Origin: Blastomyces gilchristii SLH14081
Taxonomy: Eukaryota; Ascomycota; Eurotiomycetes; Onygenales; Ajellomycetaceae
Direction: 5' to 3'
Length of the DNA stretch: 64,000 nt
Assembly: GCF_000003855.2 (NCBI RefSeq)
Contig: NW_003101660.1
Span: 186,001-250,000 of the forward strand
Made by a program: the position numbers and the translations under genes. Shown here piece by piece: positions 1 to 10,892 of this stretch. The notes beneath the pieces were generated by a model. It was not told the DNA's origin. It saw only the letters and a list, made by a program, of their open reading frames with translations, and did not search any database. Every line of letters begins with the position of its first letter. The first letter of the stretch is position 1.

Positions 1-205
1 TGCCTGGCTTTTTCTCTGTAGGTGTACTGGATGATTTGACAACAATGTTATAGCCATGGGCTTTACCGTGTGCCTGCACAGCGGCTAGCAAAGAGGCTCT
101 ATCAGGATAAGTCCCTTCCTGGGGAGGGATAAGCTCCATCGACAAATCAGGAAGATCCTGAAGGTCGCTGGGAGCGTCGAGATTTAAGTCTGATGAATCG
201 GCCAT
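1..205 (-). CDS. FAR1-like DNA-binding protein, N-terminal part only (runs off window)
   Basis: The first 68 codons of a minus-strand gene, cut by the window edge. The start ATG is at 205-203. The peptide opens with an acidic leader (MADSSDLNLDAPSDLQDLPD) and then a segment like the start of a FAR1/WRKY-GCM1-type zinc-binding module, with 'YPDRASLLAAVQAHGKAHGY' followed by 'VVKSSS'. Fungal proteins with this opening are usually putative DNA-binding proteins, some derived from Mutator-like transposases; that is family knowledge and the zinc ligands themselves lie outside the window. A good donor (CAG|GTGAGT) lies upstream near 497 and a possible acceptor near 217, so the leader may contain a 5' UTR intron. 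The gene is divergent from nudE, so about 1 kb between them must hold both promoters. Family assignment is tentative. Confidence 0.5.
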   Translation of the reverse strand, partial: MADSSDLNLDAPSDLQDLPDLSMELIPPQEGTYPDRASLLAAVQAHGKAHGYNIVVKSSSTPTEKKPG

Positions 206-1183
206 GATATCCAGATCTGGCGAAACCCCTAAGGCAACTGCCGTCCACGCGGCGTTAGTAAGATTTCCGAAGGGATAGCAAGAGCGCAATCGAGGTAAAC
301 AGACAGTGGAACCAAGTGCGTGGCAGCAAAGATATAGATAGAAGAGCACCTGAGGAGCAGTGTGCGTGGGCATACTGTAGAGGCTGGGGAGACAAACTGC
401 ACCGGCTTGGAATGGGTGCAGGAGGTAATGGGAGTACCATGCCCAGATCCCGGACATAATAAATAAATAAGAAACACGAGATAGCTAACAAACTCACCTG
501 GATAGAACCGTGGGCGCGGGAGATGCAGTGGCGTGGAGGTGTTGCGTTTGCTGCGGAGGAGTCTGATATGTGCACGTCACGATTTTGCGCGCAACACCAC
601 CCGGAAAGAGTCACGTGGTGGAGTTCACATGCCCGGTCTGGACTAGCGTGAAACGGGTTGTCTGCCAGGGATCTGCTATTTATGGACTAGCGCACGTTGT
701 CATGGATCCCTGAGACAGGTTATGTAATCACGGGGTGCAAACAATCAACACCTCCTGCCGTCCGTCCATGGTAGGTAGACGACGACATCATCTACCGCCA
801 CCAGCGACATCGATCACCGTAGTCGGCTACGACGACGACATTCGACGGGGTTTCGGTAAACCCCAAAGGTAAGTTATATCCTATCTATCTCTTTACGCGC
901 CTTTCGCTACAACAACCCGGAGACTCGAGGTTTATCGAACCCGATATCTTGGTTGCAATCTGTTTCTGGACCCCTCCCCCTTGGTACTGGCGCATATTGA
1001 CCCAGGTCCTCTACACGAGAGTGGTCTTGCAATTATCGAGATCTAGTCCCGTGAATCTAAGCGACCTCTTTTTTCTCTCTATCACATTTTGCGCATTCAA
1101 TATCTGTCGGACTGCAGCATTCAGCATTCAGCATTCAGCAACGTCTGCGCTTCAGTATTGAGGGACTCTGTTAGGCAACGAGG
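206..1183. promoter_or_regulatory. Divergent intergenic region between FAR1-like gene and nudE
   Basis: About 980 bp without a supported coding region. It must hold both promoters and 5' leaders. A donor-like AAG|GTAAGT at about 869 on the plus strand may start a 5' UTR intron of nudE. Three tandem copies of the 7-mer GCATTCA lie at 1117-1137, just upstream of the nudE start. Confidence 0.5.
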
Positions 1184-3018
1184 ATGCCTTTGCCTGATGA
1201 ACCTCCATCCTCACCACCAAATGCTTCCACATCCGCTCAAGATGCTATTGCCTATTACAAAAAACAGTACGAACAGCTCGAAGCTGAACTGGCGGACTTC
1301 CAGTCCTCCAGTAGGGAGCTAGAGACTGAACTTGAGAAGGATATCGAGGCTTCAGAGAGGAGAGAGAGGAAGTTGAAGGAAAAGTTAGAAAGTGCGGGAT
1401 ATGAAGTAGAGGAATGGAAGGCAAGTGCATGGATGGTCTCTTTGATGTATGTCAGCGGGGAACTTACGGGTTGTCGCTAACTTTTATATAGGCGAAGTAC
1501 AAACAAGCCAAAACAGAAGCGAATTCTGCGCAGAGTGCCCTTCAAAAGGAGATTACGACGCTACGAGATGGGAATCGAACTTTACAGCTAAAGCTCAGGG
1601 ATATCGAGGTGGCCAACGATGATTTTGAACGTCAAGCGCGCAACACAACGTCGTCTTTGGAGGATCTAGAATCAAAGTACAATGTGTCCATAGAACGAGG
1701 TGTTCTGCTCGAGGAAGAAATCAAAAATGGAGAACAAGAACGGGAAAACTTGCGTATTGAAAATCAGCGTCTCCGGGACGAGTTGTCAGATCTCAAAATT
1801 GAAGCGCACATTACCCAGGAGAAGCTTCGGAAAGCGGAGCTTTTGCTTAGACAGAAGAACAACCTCACGCCTCTGACCCCGGGCCTTCCTGTGCCCCATA
1901 CTCCCGAGATTTCTGAACACTCCCCTGCTACCACATCCTCCTCACCGACCATTGCGACCCCACCTACAAAGTCTGTTTCATCCGTTGCATCTGATACTCA
2001 GACGCCGCCTTCACCGCCATTCTCTGAATCGTCATATGGTCTTGGGAAATCAACCACCACTCCTTCTATGCCACGACCCCGAGTCTCTGTTTCGGAATCA
2101 TCGAGGCCGTCATATCCATCGTCCAGGACAAAGCACTCTCGGGGCCCCTCTATACCCACTAGCAATGGCACCTCAACTCCTTCCGTCACCTCTCGTCGCT
2201 CTGTAACGCGGTCACACCTTACACATCAACCACCAGGACTTCCAAGGTCTGGTTCTCTGTATCAAATTCGAGGACTCATCGGCAAGATGCAGAAACTTGA
2301 GGAGCGAGTACAGTCGGCAAGGTCAAGGCTTCCTGCACCCACCGAGACCCCTCCAAAGATCTCGCCCCGAACGAACTCAACCTTAGGTCAGAATTATATT
2401 CCATCTTCAGTGACTATCAGAAGATCTTCAAGAAAACGGACGAGCGGAAGTGTTGCCAGCTCTCGTGACGGCCAATCTACATCCTCCTACGTTCCTCATG
2501 GAAGAAGTTCATTCGGTCTCAACCAAGGGACACCAAGTCGAACCGGCCAGAGTGAAAGCAGACCCAGCAGTAGAGCCAGTGTCTCCAGCCGCAGTTCAAC
2601 CAGCCAATTACCCGTTGCTGCAAGCTCAATCCTACAACCTCGCTCCGAAAGCCGACAAAGTTTCACAGGTTCACGAACACCACTTGGTCATTATTCCACC
2701 AACCCAACAACGGAGGGCCGACGGCCCCGCTCATCTCTGAGTAATTATAGCCATTCAGTCAACATGGGTTATATTGATGAGAATGAAGACATTACAACCC
2801 CAACTCCACGACGCAGCACGTTTAATAAGGGCGATCACCAAATTTCCGGAATACCCACTCCTGGCGGCCTAAAGAAAAGGGAATCGGGGGGAAATACCAT
2901 CACTCCCTCCATGTTACCTGCTCCCCGCCGCATTAGCTCCGGTATCGATCGACGAGATGGGGACATGGGGCCCCCCGAAAGGAAAAATAAACTAACCGAA
3001 GTGGGTGAAAGTTATTAG
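1184..3018 (+). CDS. nudE: NudE-family dynein/Lis1 regulator
   Basis: Two exons, 1184-1420 and 1492-3018, give a protein of about 587 residues. Residues ~20-190 are a continuous coiled coil rich in E, K and L ('YEQLEAELADFQ', 'QLKLRDIEVANDDFERQARN', 'RIENQRLRDELSDLKIEA'), the signature of the NUDE domain that binds Lis1 and dynein. The rest is Ser/Pro/Thr-rich and probably disordered and phosphorylated, as in Aspergillus NudE. In filamentous fungi NudE works with NudF/Lis1 and cytoplasmic dynein in nuclear migration along hyphae. The 71-bp intron begins GCAAGT, not GT, and ends CTAAC...TATAG. Only this GC-AG splice keeps the family sequence (EWK then AKYKQAK) in frame. The stop is TAG at 3016-3018. 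The family match is strong. Confidence 0.93.
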
Positions 3019-5113
3019 CACTTGCCCGTCCATTCGTGCCTCGGATTTCTCGTCTGCCCATTCTACTTCTCTTTCTGCTTTGCAGGCATCTAGCATGACA
3101 ACATTATACATACATATTTGTGATATCCACCTCCTTTTGATTCACGATCACGGTTCTTATGATATTTTTACGGCTGGCATTATTCTCGGGGTGCCTTGGC
3201 GAAACGTTTTTGAGGTTATTTTAAGTGTCTTTCTCCTCCTTTTTGTGTCCTTCTTTGCCTATCCTTATCCTTTCTTTATTTTCTTGTACGTCAGGAATAT
3301 ATTCTCTGCTATATCGCCTTTCAGTGTTCTCCCCTTATGACACTGTATTGCGGGGATAAACTGAGAGGATCGTTTTCCGGGACCTTGTGGCCCGTAGAGT
3401 AGAAAGCGAGAGCATCCAGTTGTGTCCTCCAAGGACGCAGCTAGCGTTTAGCGGCTACCGAGGCGGCGCTCTATCCAACCATCAAGCATCGCCATCTTCT
3501 TAATTGGATGTCTCATTTTTTTCATGTCCCTTCGTTCCCAACCCCTCAACCACAATTCTTCTAATAGGGTCACAATATCTCCTTCGCCTGTTCATGTTCT
3601 AGACCATTTCGTTCTCCGATATACTTTTTTGCCTCTCTCCTTAACGACTGTTTATCTGCCGAACTATGACACATTACTGAAATTCTCTTCTATAACTATG
3701 CTTTTTTCTCTTGATTTCTTTTGATCCTTTTCCTTTTCCTATGACATTCTGTTATATACCTACATAAATCTATGTACCTACCTACCTTGAGACTGTTACG
3801 TCTAGCTATAACTATATATTCTGGCTCGGTTCTCTAGAACAAGAGTGTTCTTATCCTCTTGTGTCAGGCTAGAAGGGGTAGGGCTAGTCTTCCCGTGAAC
3901 TGTTATGTCGATTTGACAATATTTAGCATACTCTAACTTTATAAAGGAGACTCGCCACGTTTGTCGTTTCTCCTTAGAAGATATCGTTTCCTCCCTGTCT
4001 TCTAGTCGATTTGGAAGTATATTCGGTATCGTTAGTATCCAGGGATTTGAAACTCACCTGTTAGAACTCACCTTTTCTAATTTGCCTGCACAGAACAATT
4101 AATCTTACGAGTTAATCTTCCTCCCCAAGTAATGATTTTCCACGTTCTCCTTAACAATCCCCTGCTACTTGAGATGAAATGACTGATGACTTCTCTAATC
4201 CGATCAGCTGATGCAAGGATGATGATTTGAGTATCGGCTCGGCTCCCCTTGGGTTTATCGCCAATTGAAACCATTTTGCACTCGGGTAGGTGGGAACTTC
4301 GGGTACGTAGGGATTGCTGCTAGATTGTCATATTGCCCCGGCTGCTGGCTCGTGAGGTGATTTGCGTCTATTGGCTCTTGAAAGATTTGAAGCATTATAT
4401 CCAGGGGGGGGGGTGGACGTAAGAAGGGGATGGGGTGGGAGATATTTCACAAGCACCCACGTCGTTTTACGGGAACGTAAAGTTGCTGCTCTAACTATAT
4501 ACTCCCGGTATCCCTTTCAGCAATATACTGCGTAGTGGGCCAAACTTTCCCCGATTTTGCCAGACTCGTTTCCTCCTGCAGTCAAAATTATAAATGTTGA
4601 GATGAGTAAAGGATTTCAACACGAAGACGAGGAGCTCAGTTGAAACTCCTAGGAAGGAATAAGGGAATAAAAATAGAGAAGTGGACATCATAGTACTCCT
4701 CTCTGTTACGTGGAAAAGCGGTTGCAGTAACCAAAAAAAAGTGAGTAGAGTTTACCTTTTCCATGTTGTCGGTTTGTTTCTCCCCCACGGCCCAACGGGC
4801 GATCTCAGACCAGACCCGAGAACCTTAAAGGAACCTCGGCCAATAAGACCCACTTTTCTACAGTGCGGTGTGGGGCGCCGGATCTTGGTTCGTGCGGCGC
4901 AAACTCAAGCAGTCAATGGTGGCCGCAGCCAATGACAGCTTAAGTTACCCGCTAATGGAGATTCGGTCTGTTTTGTTGCTGGGCAACTTCTCCAACAATA
5001 ACATTGTATTGTGGCTCACCCAGATCTCCTACCTACCCGCCTCATCAAATCACCCTCTTCAGTCTTTCACTGATGAGGGTCAAATCCACTGAATACACAA
5101 ATCTCCCAGAGTT
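3019..5113. other. Long intergenic stretch, no supported gene
   Basis: About 2.1 kb after nudE. The first few hundred bases are T-rich and look like its 3' UTR. Short open frames here are scattered across strands, lack recognisable domains and have no convincing splice signals. A poly-G run lies near 4400. I see no tRNA or other structured RNA. Confidence 0.5.
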
Positions 5114-5818
5114 ATGGCAGCTGACAACCTCCGAGAGCGGAACTCGCGTCGCAAGATGCTACGAGCCATCAAAGAATCCCTTGAACAATTAACAAGCCCT
5201 TATATCTCACATGCCGACCTGAGGCAATTGGGTGGTATACAGCAACTCTGGATGTCAATGTCCCTAGAAAAGGAGCGGTATCTAAACCAATACTTCCAGA
5301 ACTGCACCCTGTCAAAACAGGATCTGAACCCCCCTGGTTCATTCTATGTTGAGTTCGTTATTCTCACTTATTTGTTTTCAGATATAGCTTCTCATCACCC
5401 ACTGTACTTATAGTTTCGGAAGCTTCAAATTTGGGAAGCTGATGGATGTATCCAAAGAACCCCGGTGGCAGGTTCAGGCAGCCTGGAATATAGCACATGC
5501 TACAGTTCCCCATATGAAAGTCCTGATGTACAGTGGCATAATTGAAAATAAGGATGAACTGTTTCGTGGAGAGCTGCTGGCCATGATTGATGTGATAAGT
5601 CAGCGGCTAAACATGAAGTCACTTCACCTGCATATTGTTGCTCCTATAAGTGTCTTTTCAAGAAATGCCTTGCAAAGGGAGACACAGAATGCTAACACTT
5701 TTCTTCACAGGTTTTGTTATTTTCTGTGCTAGGAATGCACCATATTCAGGTCCTGGAGGTATATTTTAATGACAAGAAGCACCAGAATCACAAACTTTTA
5801 ATTCAGCTATCAAAGTGA
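5114..5818 (+). CDS. Small three-exon orphan protein, possibly C-terminally truncated
   Basis: Proposed exons are 5114-5352, 5414-5651 and 5711-5818, with phases that fit and introns of 61 and 59 bp, giving about 194 residues. I do not recognise a named domain. The N-terminus is basic ('RERNSRRKMLRAIKESLEQL'); the middle is helical ('WNIAHATVPHMKVLMYSG', 'ELLAMIDVISQRLNMKSLHL'); the end reads 'VLLFSVLGMHHIQVLE' then 'VYFNDKK'. The reading frame is clean and protein-like over all three pieces, which argues for a real gene. Both donors are weak (GTTCGT, GTCTTT), so boundaries may differ. The frame stops right where a CpG-free AT-rich tract begins, so the tail may have been lost. It lies 0.9 kb upstream of a FunK1 kinase. 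It could be a decaying copy of a dispersed family. Confidence 0.5.
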
Positions 5819-6722
5819 TGGCTGAGTCATGCAAGTGATATATCAACACAATAGTATTAAATTCAATATAGTGATATGATTGTTTACTTCTTAGAAATAG
5901 AACTAAATAGAACTAAATGAGATCTGATTAATAGTCACTTTTCACATTTTTTTGATGATTAGTCTCAGCAGAATTCATGCTAAGAAATATATGAGATCAG
6001 ATCAAACATGAAATTCATAGTCTCACTGATCAGTCTATATGACACCTCATCAAAAATTATACAGCTCAGATCAATTTTCAAATCTTCATTCTTTTATTCA
6101 TTCTACTCTTTTCATACATTCTCTACAGTATTTACATTTCTTATACTCTTCTCTGTGTTCATGGCTGCTAAATGCCCTGTAACATGTGCACCTCTTTGAA
6201 TTCATGAATGGGATTGAACAGCCGGCTCTGCAGTCTGTACAGCTCTGATTAATCTGATGATGGTAATAGAGGTAGAGAGTGGAAGTGGTAGAGAGAGGCT
6301 GCGCAAGCAGCAAAGCAAGCGTAAGCGAGCGTTTGATGCTTGTTTTGTATGAAGAAAGGTCGATGGATAGATTATATATTCCTGCCATTATCATAATGTA
6401 TGTAGATAATGTGGCGTGTATGGCACGGTAGTATGTAACGGACTAGTTTCGCCATATGTTGTATGTTGTACGATGTGTATCAATGATTAGAATAATTAAC
6501 TAAAAGAGTGTAGATTGTTCGTCTATTAAATCTTACTAGAACTCGATCGGGATGAGCCTGAATACAAAAAAAAAAAAAAAAAAAAGGGAGATAGCATCTC
6601 CAAGAGACGCTAAACCTAATGTAGACCGGAGAAACTAACTAAGCAAATGTCACTCTCTGGATTAGTACGTGAGGGAGGTAAGTATTAACCTTCTTGTCTC
6701 CAAACTTTGAGAAATTGAACGC
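5819..6722. other. AT-rich, CpG-depleted intergenic tract with poly-A run
   Basis: From about 5819 to 6220 I find no CpG dinucleotide, and stops crowd all frames. This looks like repeat-derived DNA after CpG-targeted mutation, as known for Onygenales repeats. It returns to ordinary composition after about 6220. A 20-nt A run is at 6566-6585. The last 130 bp are presumably the leader of the FunK1 gene. Confidence 0.55.
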
Positions 6723-9041
6723 ATGGCAGATTCCTCTCTTAATGATATTGTAGCGAAGTATCCGCTCAAGGATTCTCTTCAGCCAATATTTCGTCGTCTT
6801 CAAGATGCGGAGCGGCTGTACGGGAGTAATGAGTCAGAAAACGAAATTTGTCGAATGGCTGTTCTAAGGTTGCTTAGCACTCTGCAAGGCCAGGATACAG
6901 CATTCAATCTTCGCTCGAGAACAAGTGGCCTGAGCGTGGCATCAGAGTTGGCTCTTCTATTTCGGCACATTGAAACCAATTTCAATTATGATGATTATCG
7001 TCCTGCCATTCAACTTGTCCTCGGGGGAGCACCCGATACAGAAATCTGGGAAGCTATTCTTGACCTCATTGATACTCCCAGAAAGCCCACAATCTCTACA
7101 CCTCCGCCCCGTCCCAACTTTCCGAGCATCCAGACCCCGCGGTCACATACCACCAGCAGTCTTGTCAACTCATCCGAGCACCGAAAATCCATCGATTCAG
7201 TGCTAAAGGAAGAACTTCTTGGAGTTCTCCATCCGGACATCCCGGGATTTTTTGAGGCTGTTTTCGGCGAGATTGAAGGGCTGGACTCAACCGCACGGGC
7301 AGTGTTCGACACATGCAAAGCCGGAGAAGAGCCTTTATACACTGAAGAGGGAGGCTGGACCGGTTGGCCGGAAAATGCTGCCGAGAAGTGCGTGTTGGAC
7401 TGGCTGGTGAAGATCATCGGCACACTTGTGCACTTCGCCGAGGAACGTGATCCCACTCAGAACATCCACCGCAGACCCCTTGCCCAACCGACCTGCCCTG
7501 TGGATGGGTCTACCGCGAAGCGAAAACTCGATGTCGGGTTTGTTGACGACCCAAATGCTACAGAGAACACCCGATGCCACTGGTCGCAGATCCTGGTCCC
7601 AGGAGAGTTGAAGAATGACCGGAAGTATGATACCCCCTCTGGAGCACAGGTTGATCTGGGGAGATACGTCAGAGAGGTTCTGTCTGCTCAGGATTCCCGC
7701 CGCTTTGTTCCCGGATTCACCCTCTGCGGCCCATTCCTCCGTGTTTGGCACTTTGACCGGTCCGGTGGGATTGCATCTGAGAAATTCGATATCAACAAGG
7801 ACGGCTGTCGGTTTATTACCGTGATGCTAGGGTTCCTTCGGATGGACCAAAAGCAGCTAGGGTTCGATCCCACTATTGTCACCATGGAGGGTACACGCTG
7901 CATTGAGATTGAGCGAAATGGCGAGAAGGAGCTTCTCGTGATCGACGAGGTAATTGGGCGGGCACACTGTATCGCCGGCCGGGCTACTACCTGCTGGAAA
8001 GTCCACCGCAAAGGATCGTCGACACAGCTTGTGGTTAAGGACTCCTGGCAGTATCCAGAGCGTGACGAAGAAGGGAAGTTTCTCAGCGAAGCGATGAAGA
8101 AGGGTGTGATCAACGTGGCTCGGTACTATCACCACCAGACCATCCGCATCGACGGCCAGGACGATACCACCGAAACTGCGCGGAAAGGTCTTGGTGTCAC
8201 AGCAGTCGCGGATGAAGAACTAGGTAAGTCAGTGATGATAAGAGGCAAATCCCGCAAGAAGAAACAGGCGACCGGAGAAAAACGGTCGTCCGACAGCCTC
8301 CAAGCTCCGCTACCCCCAAGCAAGCGCACTCGGTCGTCCTCTCCTGCTAAAGCTACTACGACAGTACAGCATCGGGTGCACCGCCGTGTCGTTGTCCAGG
8401 ATTACGGCAAATGTATATACAAGGCTACCTCAAGGGTTCTCCTACTATCTGGATTAGAGGGTTGTATACGCGGGTATCAGTCGTTGCATGAGAAAGCTGG
8501 GATGATCCAATGCGATATCTCGCTGGGGAACCTCATGGTGAATGAAAACGATGATGATCCTTCTCAAAAGGCCTTCTTGATCGATCTTGATTTGGCGGTA
8601 AAGGAACAACGGGAGGGGTTCTCTGGGGCACGTGGCAAGACTGGCACAAGGGCGTTCATGGCCATCGGCGTGCTCTACGGTGAGAAGCACTCCTTCATGC
8701 ACGATCTTGAGTCGTTTTTCTGGGTGCTCTTCTGGATATGCATCCACTACGAGGGCCCAGGGAAGGGAAGAGTTGTTGAGCGGTTTGAAGACTGGAACTA
8801 TCTCAACACAGAAAAGCTTGCAGGTGCCAAAAAGGGGATAATAGATCATGAAAAGGATTTTCTCAGGACTATCGAAGACAATTTCACCCCATACTACAAG
8901 CCCTTAGCTCCGTGGGTCAACAGGCTACGACGGTGTGTTTTTCCCGTCGACAAACGGTGGGAGAAAGAGGACTCAAAGCTGTACTCCGACATGGTTACTA
9001 TTCTTCGGGATGCACGAAAGGACCCAGCCGTTGTAGACTAG
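6723..9041 (+). CDS. FunK1-type fungal protein kinase
   Basis: A single exon of 772 residues. The hallmarks of the fungal-specific FunK1 family are present: 'RCHWSQILVPGELKND' (~residue 285), 'FVPGFTLCGPFLRVWHFDRS', 'VVKDSW' with the probable ATP-binding Lys ~439, 'HRRVVVQDYGKCIYKA', the catalytic loop 'QCDISLGNLMVN' with Asp ~598 and Asn, 'FLIDLDLAV' in place of the DFG loop, and 'SFMHDLESFFWVLFWICIHY'. The usual HRD is changed to QCD, but the catalytic Asp remains. A basic Ser-rich insert ('KSRKKKQ', 'SKRTRSSS') precedes the C-lobe and could act as a nuclear signal. FunK1 kinases are greatly expanded in Coccidioides and some basidiomycetes; substrates are unknown. It sits in the accessory island between CpG-depleted DNA and a decayed phosphotransferase gene. 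Confidence 0.88.
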   Translation: MADSSLNDIVAKYPLKDSLQPIFRRLQDAERLYGSNESENEICRMAVLRLLSTLQGQDTAFNLRSRTSGLSVASELALLFRHIETNFNYDDYRPAIQLVLGGAPDTEIWEAILDLIDTPRKPTISTPPPRPNFPSIQTPRSHTTSSLVNSSEHRKSIDSVLKEELLGVLHPDIPGFFEAVFGEIEGLDSTARAVFDTCKAGEEPLYTEEGGWTGWPENAAEKCVLDWLVKIIGTLVHFAEERDPTQNIHRRPLAQPTCPVDGSTAKRKLDVGFVDDPNATENTRCHWSQILVPGELKNDRKYDTPSGAQVDLGRYVREVLSAQDSRRFVPGFTLCGPFLRVWHFDRSGGIASEKFDINKDGCRFITVMLGFLRMDQKQLGFDPTIVTMEGTRCIEIERNGEKELLVIDEVIGRAHCIAGRATTCWKVHRKGSSTQLVVKDSWQYPERDEEGKFLSEAMKKGVINVARYYHHQTIRIDGQDDTTETARKGLGVTAVADEELGKSVMIRGKSRKKKQATGEKRSSDSLQAPLPPSKRTRSSSPAKATTTVQHRVHRRVVVQDYGKCIYKATSRVLLLSGLEGCIRGYQSLHEKAGMIQCDISLGNLMVNENDDDPSQKAFLIDLDLAVKEQREGFSGARGKTGTRAFMAIGVLYGEKHSFMHDLESFFWVLFWICIHYEGPGKGRVVERFEDWNYLNTEKLAGAKKGIIDHEKDFLRTIEDNFTPYYKPLAPWVNRLRRCVFPVDKRWEKEDSKLYSDMVTILRDARKDPAVVD

Positions 9042-9585
9042 GTCTCAGAGGCCTACTACCCGCGGACTCTCTAGCATGGAGGTGGAAGCTCTAGAAACCA
9101 TGAAACAAGGGAAAGGCTTAGATGAGATCGATACATGCTACTAACTAGCTCGCTCTCGAGCTCTCGAGCTCAGCGGGAAAGGGGGAAAAAAAAAAGGATG
9201 AAAACTCTACACCAGCGGATCATCTAGATGATCCGGTCCGAACAACTAGATGTCTCAAGACTAGGTTAGAAGTTAATAACACTGGTTCGGTTCATAATAA
9301 TGGCACTCGGATGAGTTAATAATAGGGTGCTCTCCGCTGCTTGGTGGATCGAATAATTCCATCGTCGTGAGGAACCAACTTATAAAGTAGGATTATACCC
9401 TCTTTCCCAAATTCCCAGTAGATTTTTGAGAGATTTGAGGCTGTTTCGATAGCATAGTGATAGTTCAAAGTTGTACGTACGCAAGACTGCGTCCCTGCGG
9501 GTCACGTGTTGCTTGCAGTTAAGGTTTACCTAAACCAATCTCATTATTGTTGCGCCTTCTACAGAGCCATTGCATTTCATGAAAT
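9042..9585. other. Intergenic spacer downstream of FunK1 gene
   Basis: About 540 bp with no supported coding region. It contains a CTCGAG-rich stretch near 9150-9172 and a short A run after it. Presumably it holds the FunK1 3' UTR and the remnant promoter of the following pseudogene. Confidence 0.45.
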
Positions 9586-10892
9586 ATGTGGCGACCCCCA
9601 TTCACCCGTCCATGGCACTCCATTCGAAGTATAATACCAATTTTGAAGCAACATAGCCGCTCAATTTCGAAGGCTCAAACGCTATCCTACGGTTCCTGTC
9701 CCTCCACATGGGCTCCCAGGCAGGTAGCATGCCAATCTGAGCTTGACTCAACGTATCGCTAATCCGTATCAGACTGGAATTCTAATGAAGAATTTTTCAA
9801 ATTCACGCGTGGCCGCTTTGTTATTGACGAGGCGGAGAATCTTCAAAAGCGAGAGATCAGGTTCGACTTGAACAAGCTCGCATATGTCGCTGCAGACTCG
9901 GTCGGCGCCACTAAGTGCATTTCCATCAAGAAGTACCCCGACAGCATGTTCGACAAAACATTCCTCATGTCTATGGAAAATGGCCGAGAAGTCGTAGCTA
10001 AGGTGCCCAACCCGAATGCTGGCATTGCACACTTTACTACAGCCAGTGAAGTTGCCACGATGGACTTTGTAAGTTCATCCTGAACTCCACAATTACTGAG
10101 TTTTGTTAACGCATCTGCCTTGGGAGGCCAGAAAAATTCTGGACACACCAGCACCTCGTGTCTACTCTTGGAACTCGCAAGCAAAGTCACACCCTGTTGG
10201 GGCTGAATTTATCATTATGGATAAAATCGAAGGTGTTCCGCTGTCTCAAGTCTGGAACATGATGAAATTACCCCAGAAGCTCCAAGTGCTTCTTGCCATG
10301 ACACGTCTCCAGAAGCAATGGCTGGGCGTTTCATTCTCGCGTTACGGCAGCTTGTACTACGCGGGAGACGTGCATCCACCACCAGATAACCACTACATCA
10401 AGGATGGCAAAGCTGTCAAAGATTCCGAGGTTGCTATTGGGCCTACTACAGGCCGAGATTGGTTTGATGGGGGTCGATCAGTTTTGGATATCGAGAGGGG
10501 CCCATGTACGTTGGGACTCATATCATCTTCGTGCAGACGCTTACAAGTTTGTAGGGGCTTCTCTAATGCAGTATCTGCAAGTAGTCGCGACGCGAGAGAC
10601 AAAAGCAATCCAGTCTTTGAAACCTCCGAAACAGATCGCTTTATTCTGTGGCCCAAAGCTCTACCGGCCAGACAAGGAAAAGAAGCTTACTGCTTTAGCA
10701 TGGTACCGACAAATCATTGATGCCCTTATCCCGAAGGACACTGCCATCACCAACCCGCGCCTCTGGCATAATGATTTACATGATGACAACATCTTGTAGA
10801 CCCACACAACCCCTGAAAAGATTACAGGTATCATCGACTGGCAGTCTTGCCACATCTCGCCGCTCTTCAATCACAACCCCAAATCCACATAG
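9586..10892 (+). pseudogene. Decayed AIM9-like phosphotransferase (APH fold) gene
   Basis: The family is clear: 'EEFFKFTRGRFVIDEAENL', 'REVVAKVPNPNAGIAHFTT', 'GAEFIIMDKIEGVPLSQVW', the catalytic loop 'HNDLHDDN' and 'GIIDWQS'. This is the aminoglycoside-phosphotransferase/AIM9-like family common in fungi, some members of which are mitochondrial. The intron 10069-10126 (GTAAGT) is sound. A second intron at 10506-10581 (GTACGT donor) would explain a frame change. A TAG at 10797-10799, just after the catalytic loop, breaks the gene; the bases around it look like one deletion followed by a compensating insertion, since the family sequence resumes at once. A second stop at 10890-10892 removes the C-terminal part. 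A plausible leader exon (9586-9723, 'MWRPPFTRPWHSIRS', mitochondrial-like) does not join in phase. Probably inactive. Confidence 0.75.

Noticed and set aside
3380..3480. Possible tRNA or structured RNA after nudE
   Set aside because: I could not find a matching acceptor stem, anticodon loop and T-loop in either strand.
10490..10582. Apparent frameshift in the AIM9-like gene
   Set aside because: A 76-bp intron with donor GTACGT, a CTAAT branch-like site and an acceptor in the right phase can account for it, so I do not count it as a lesion.
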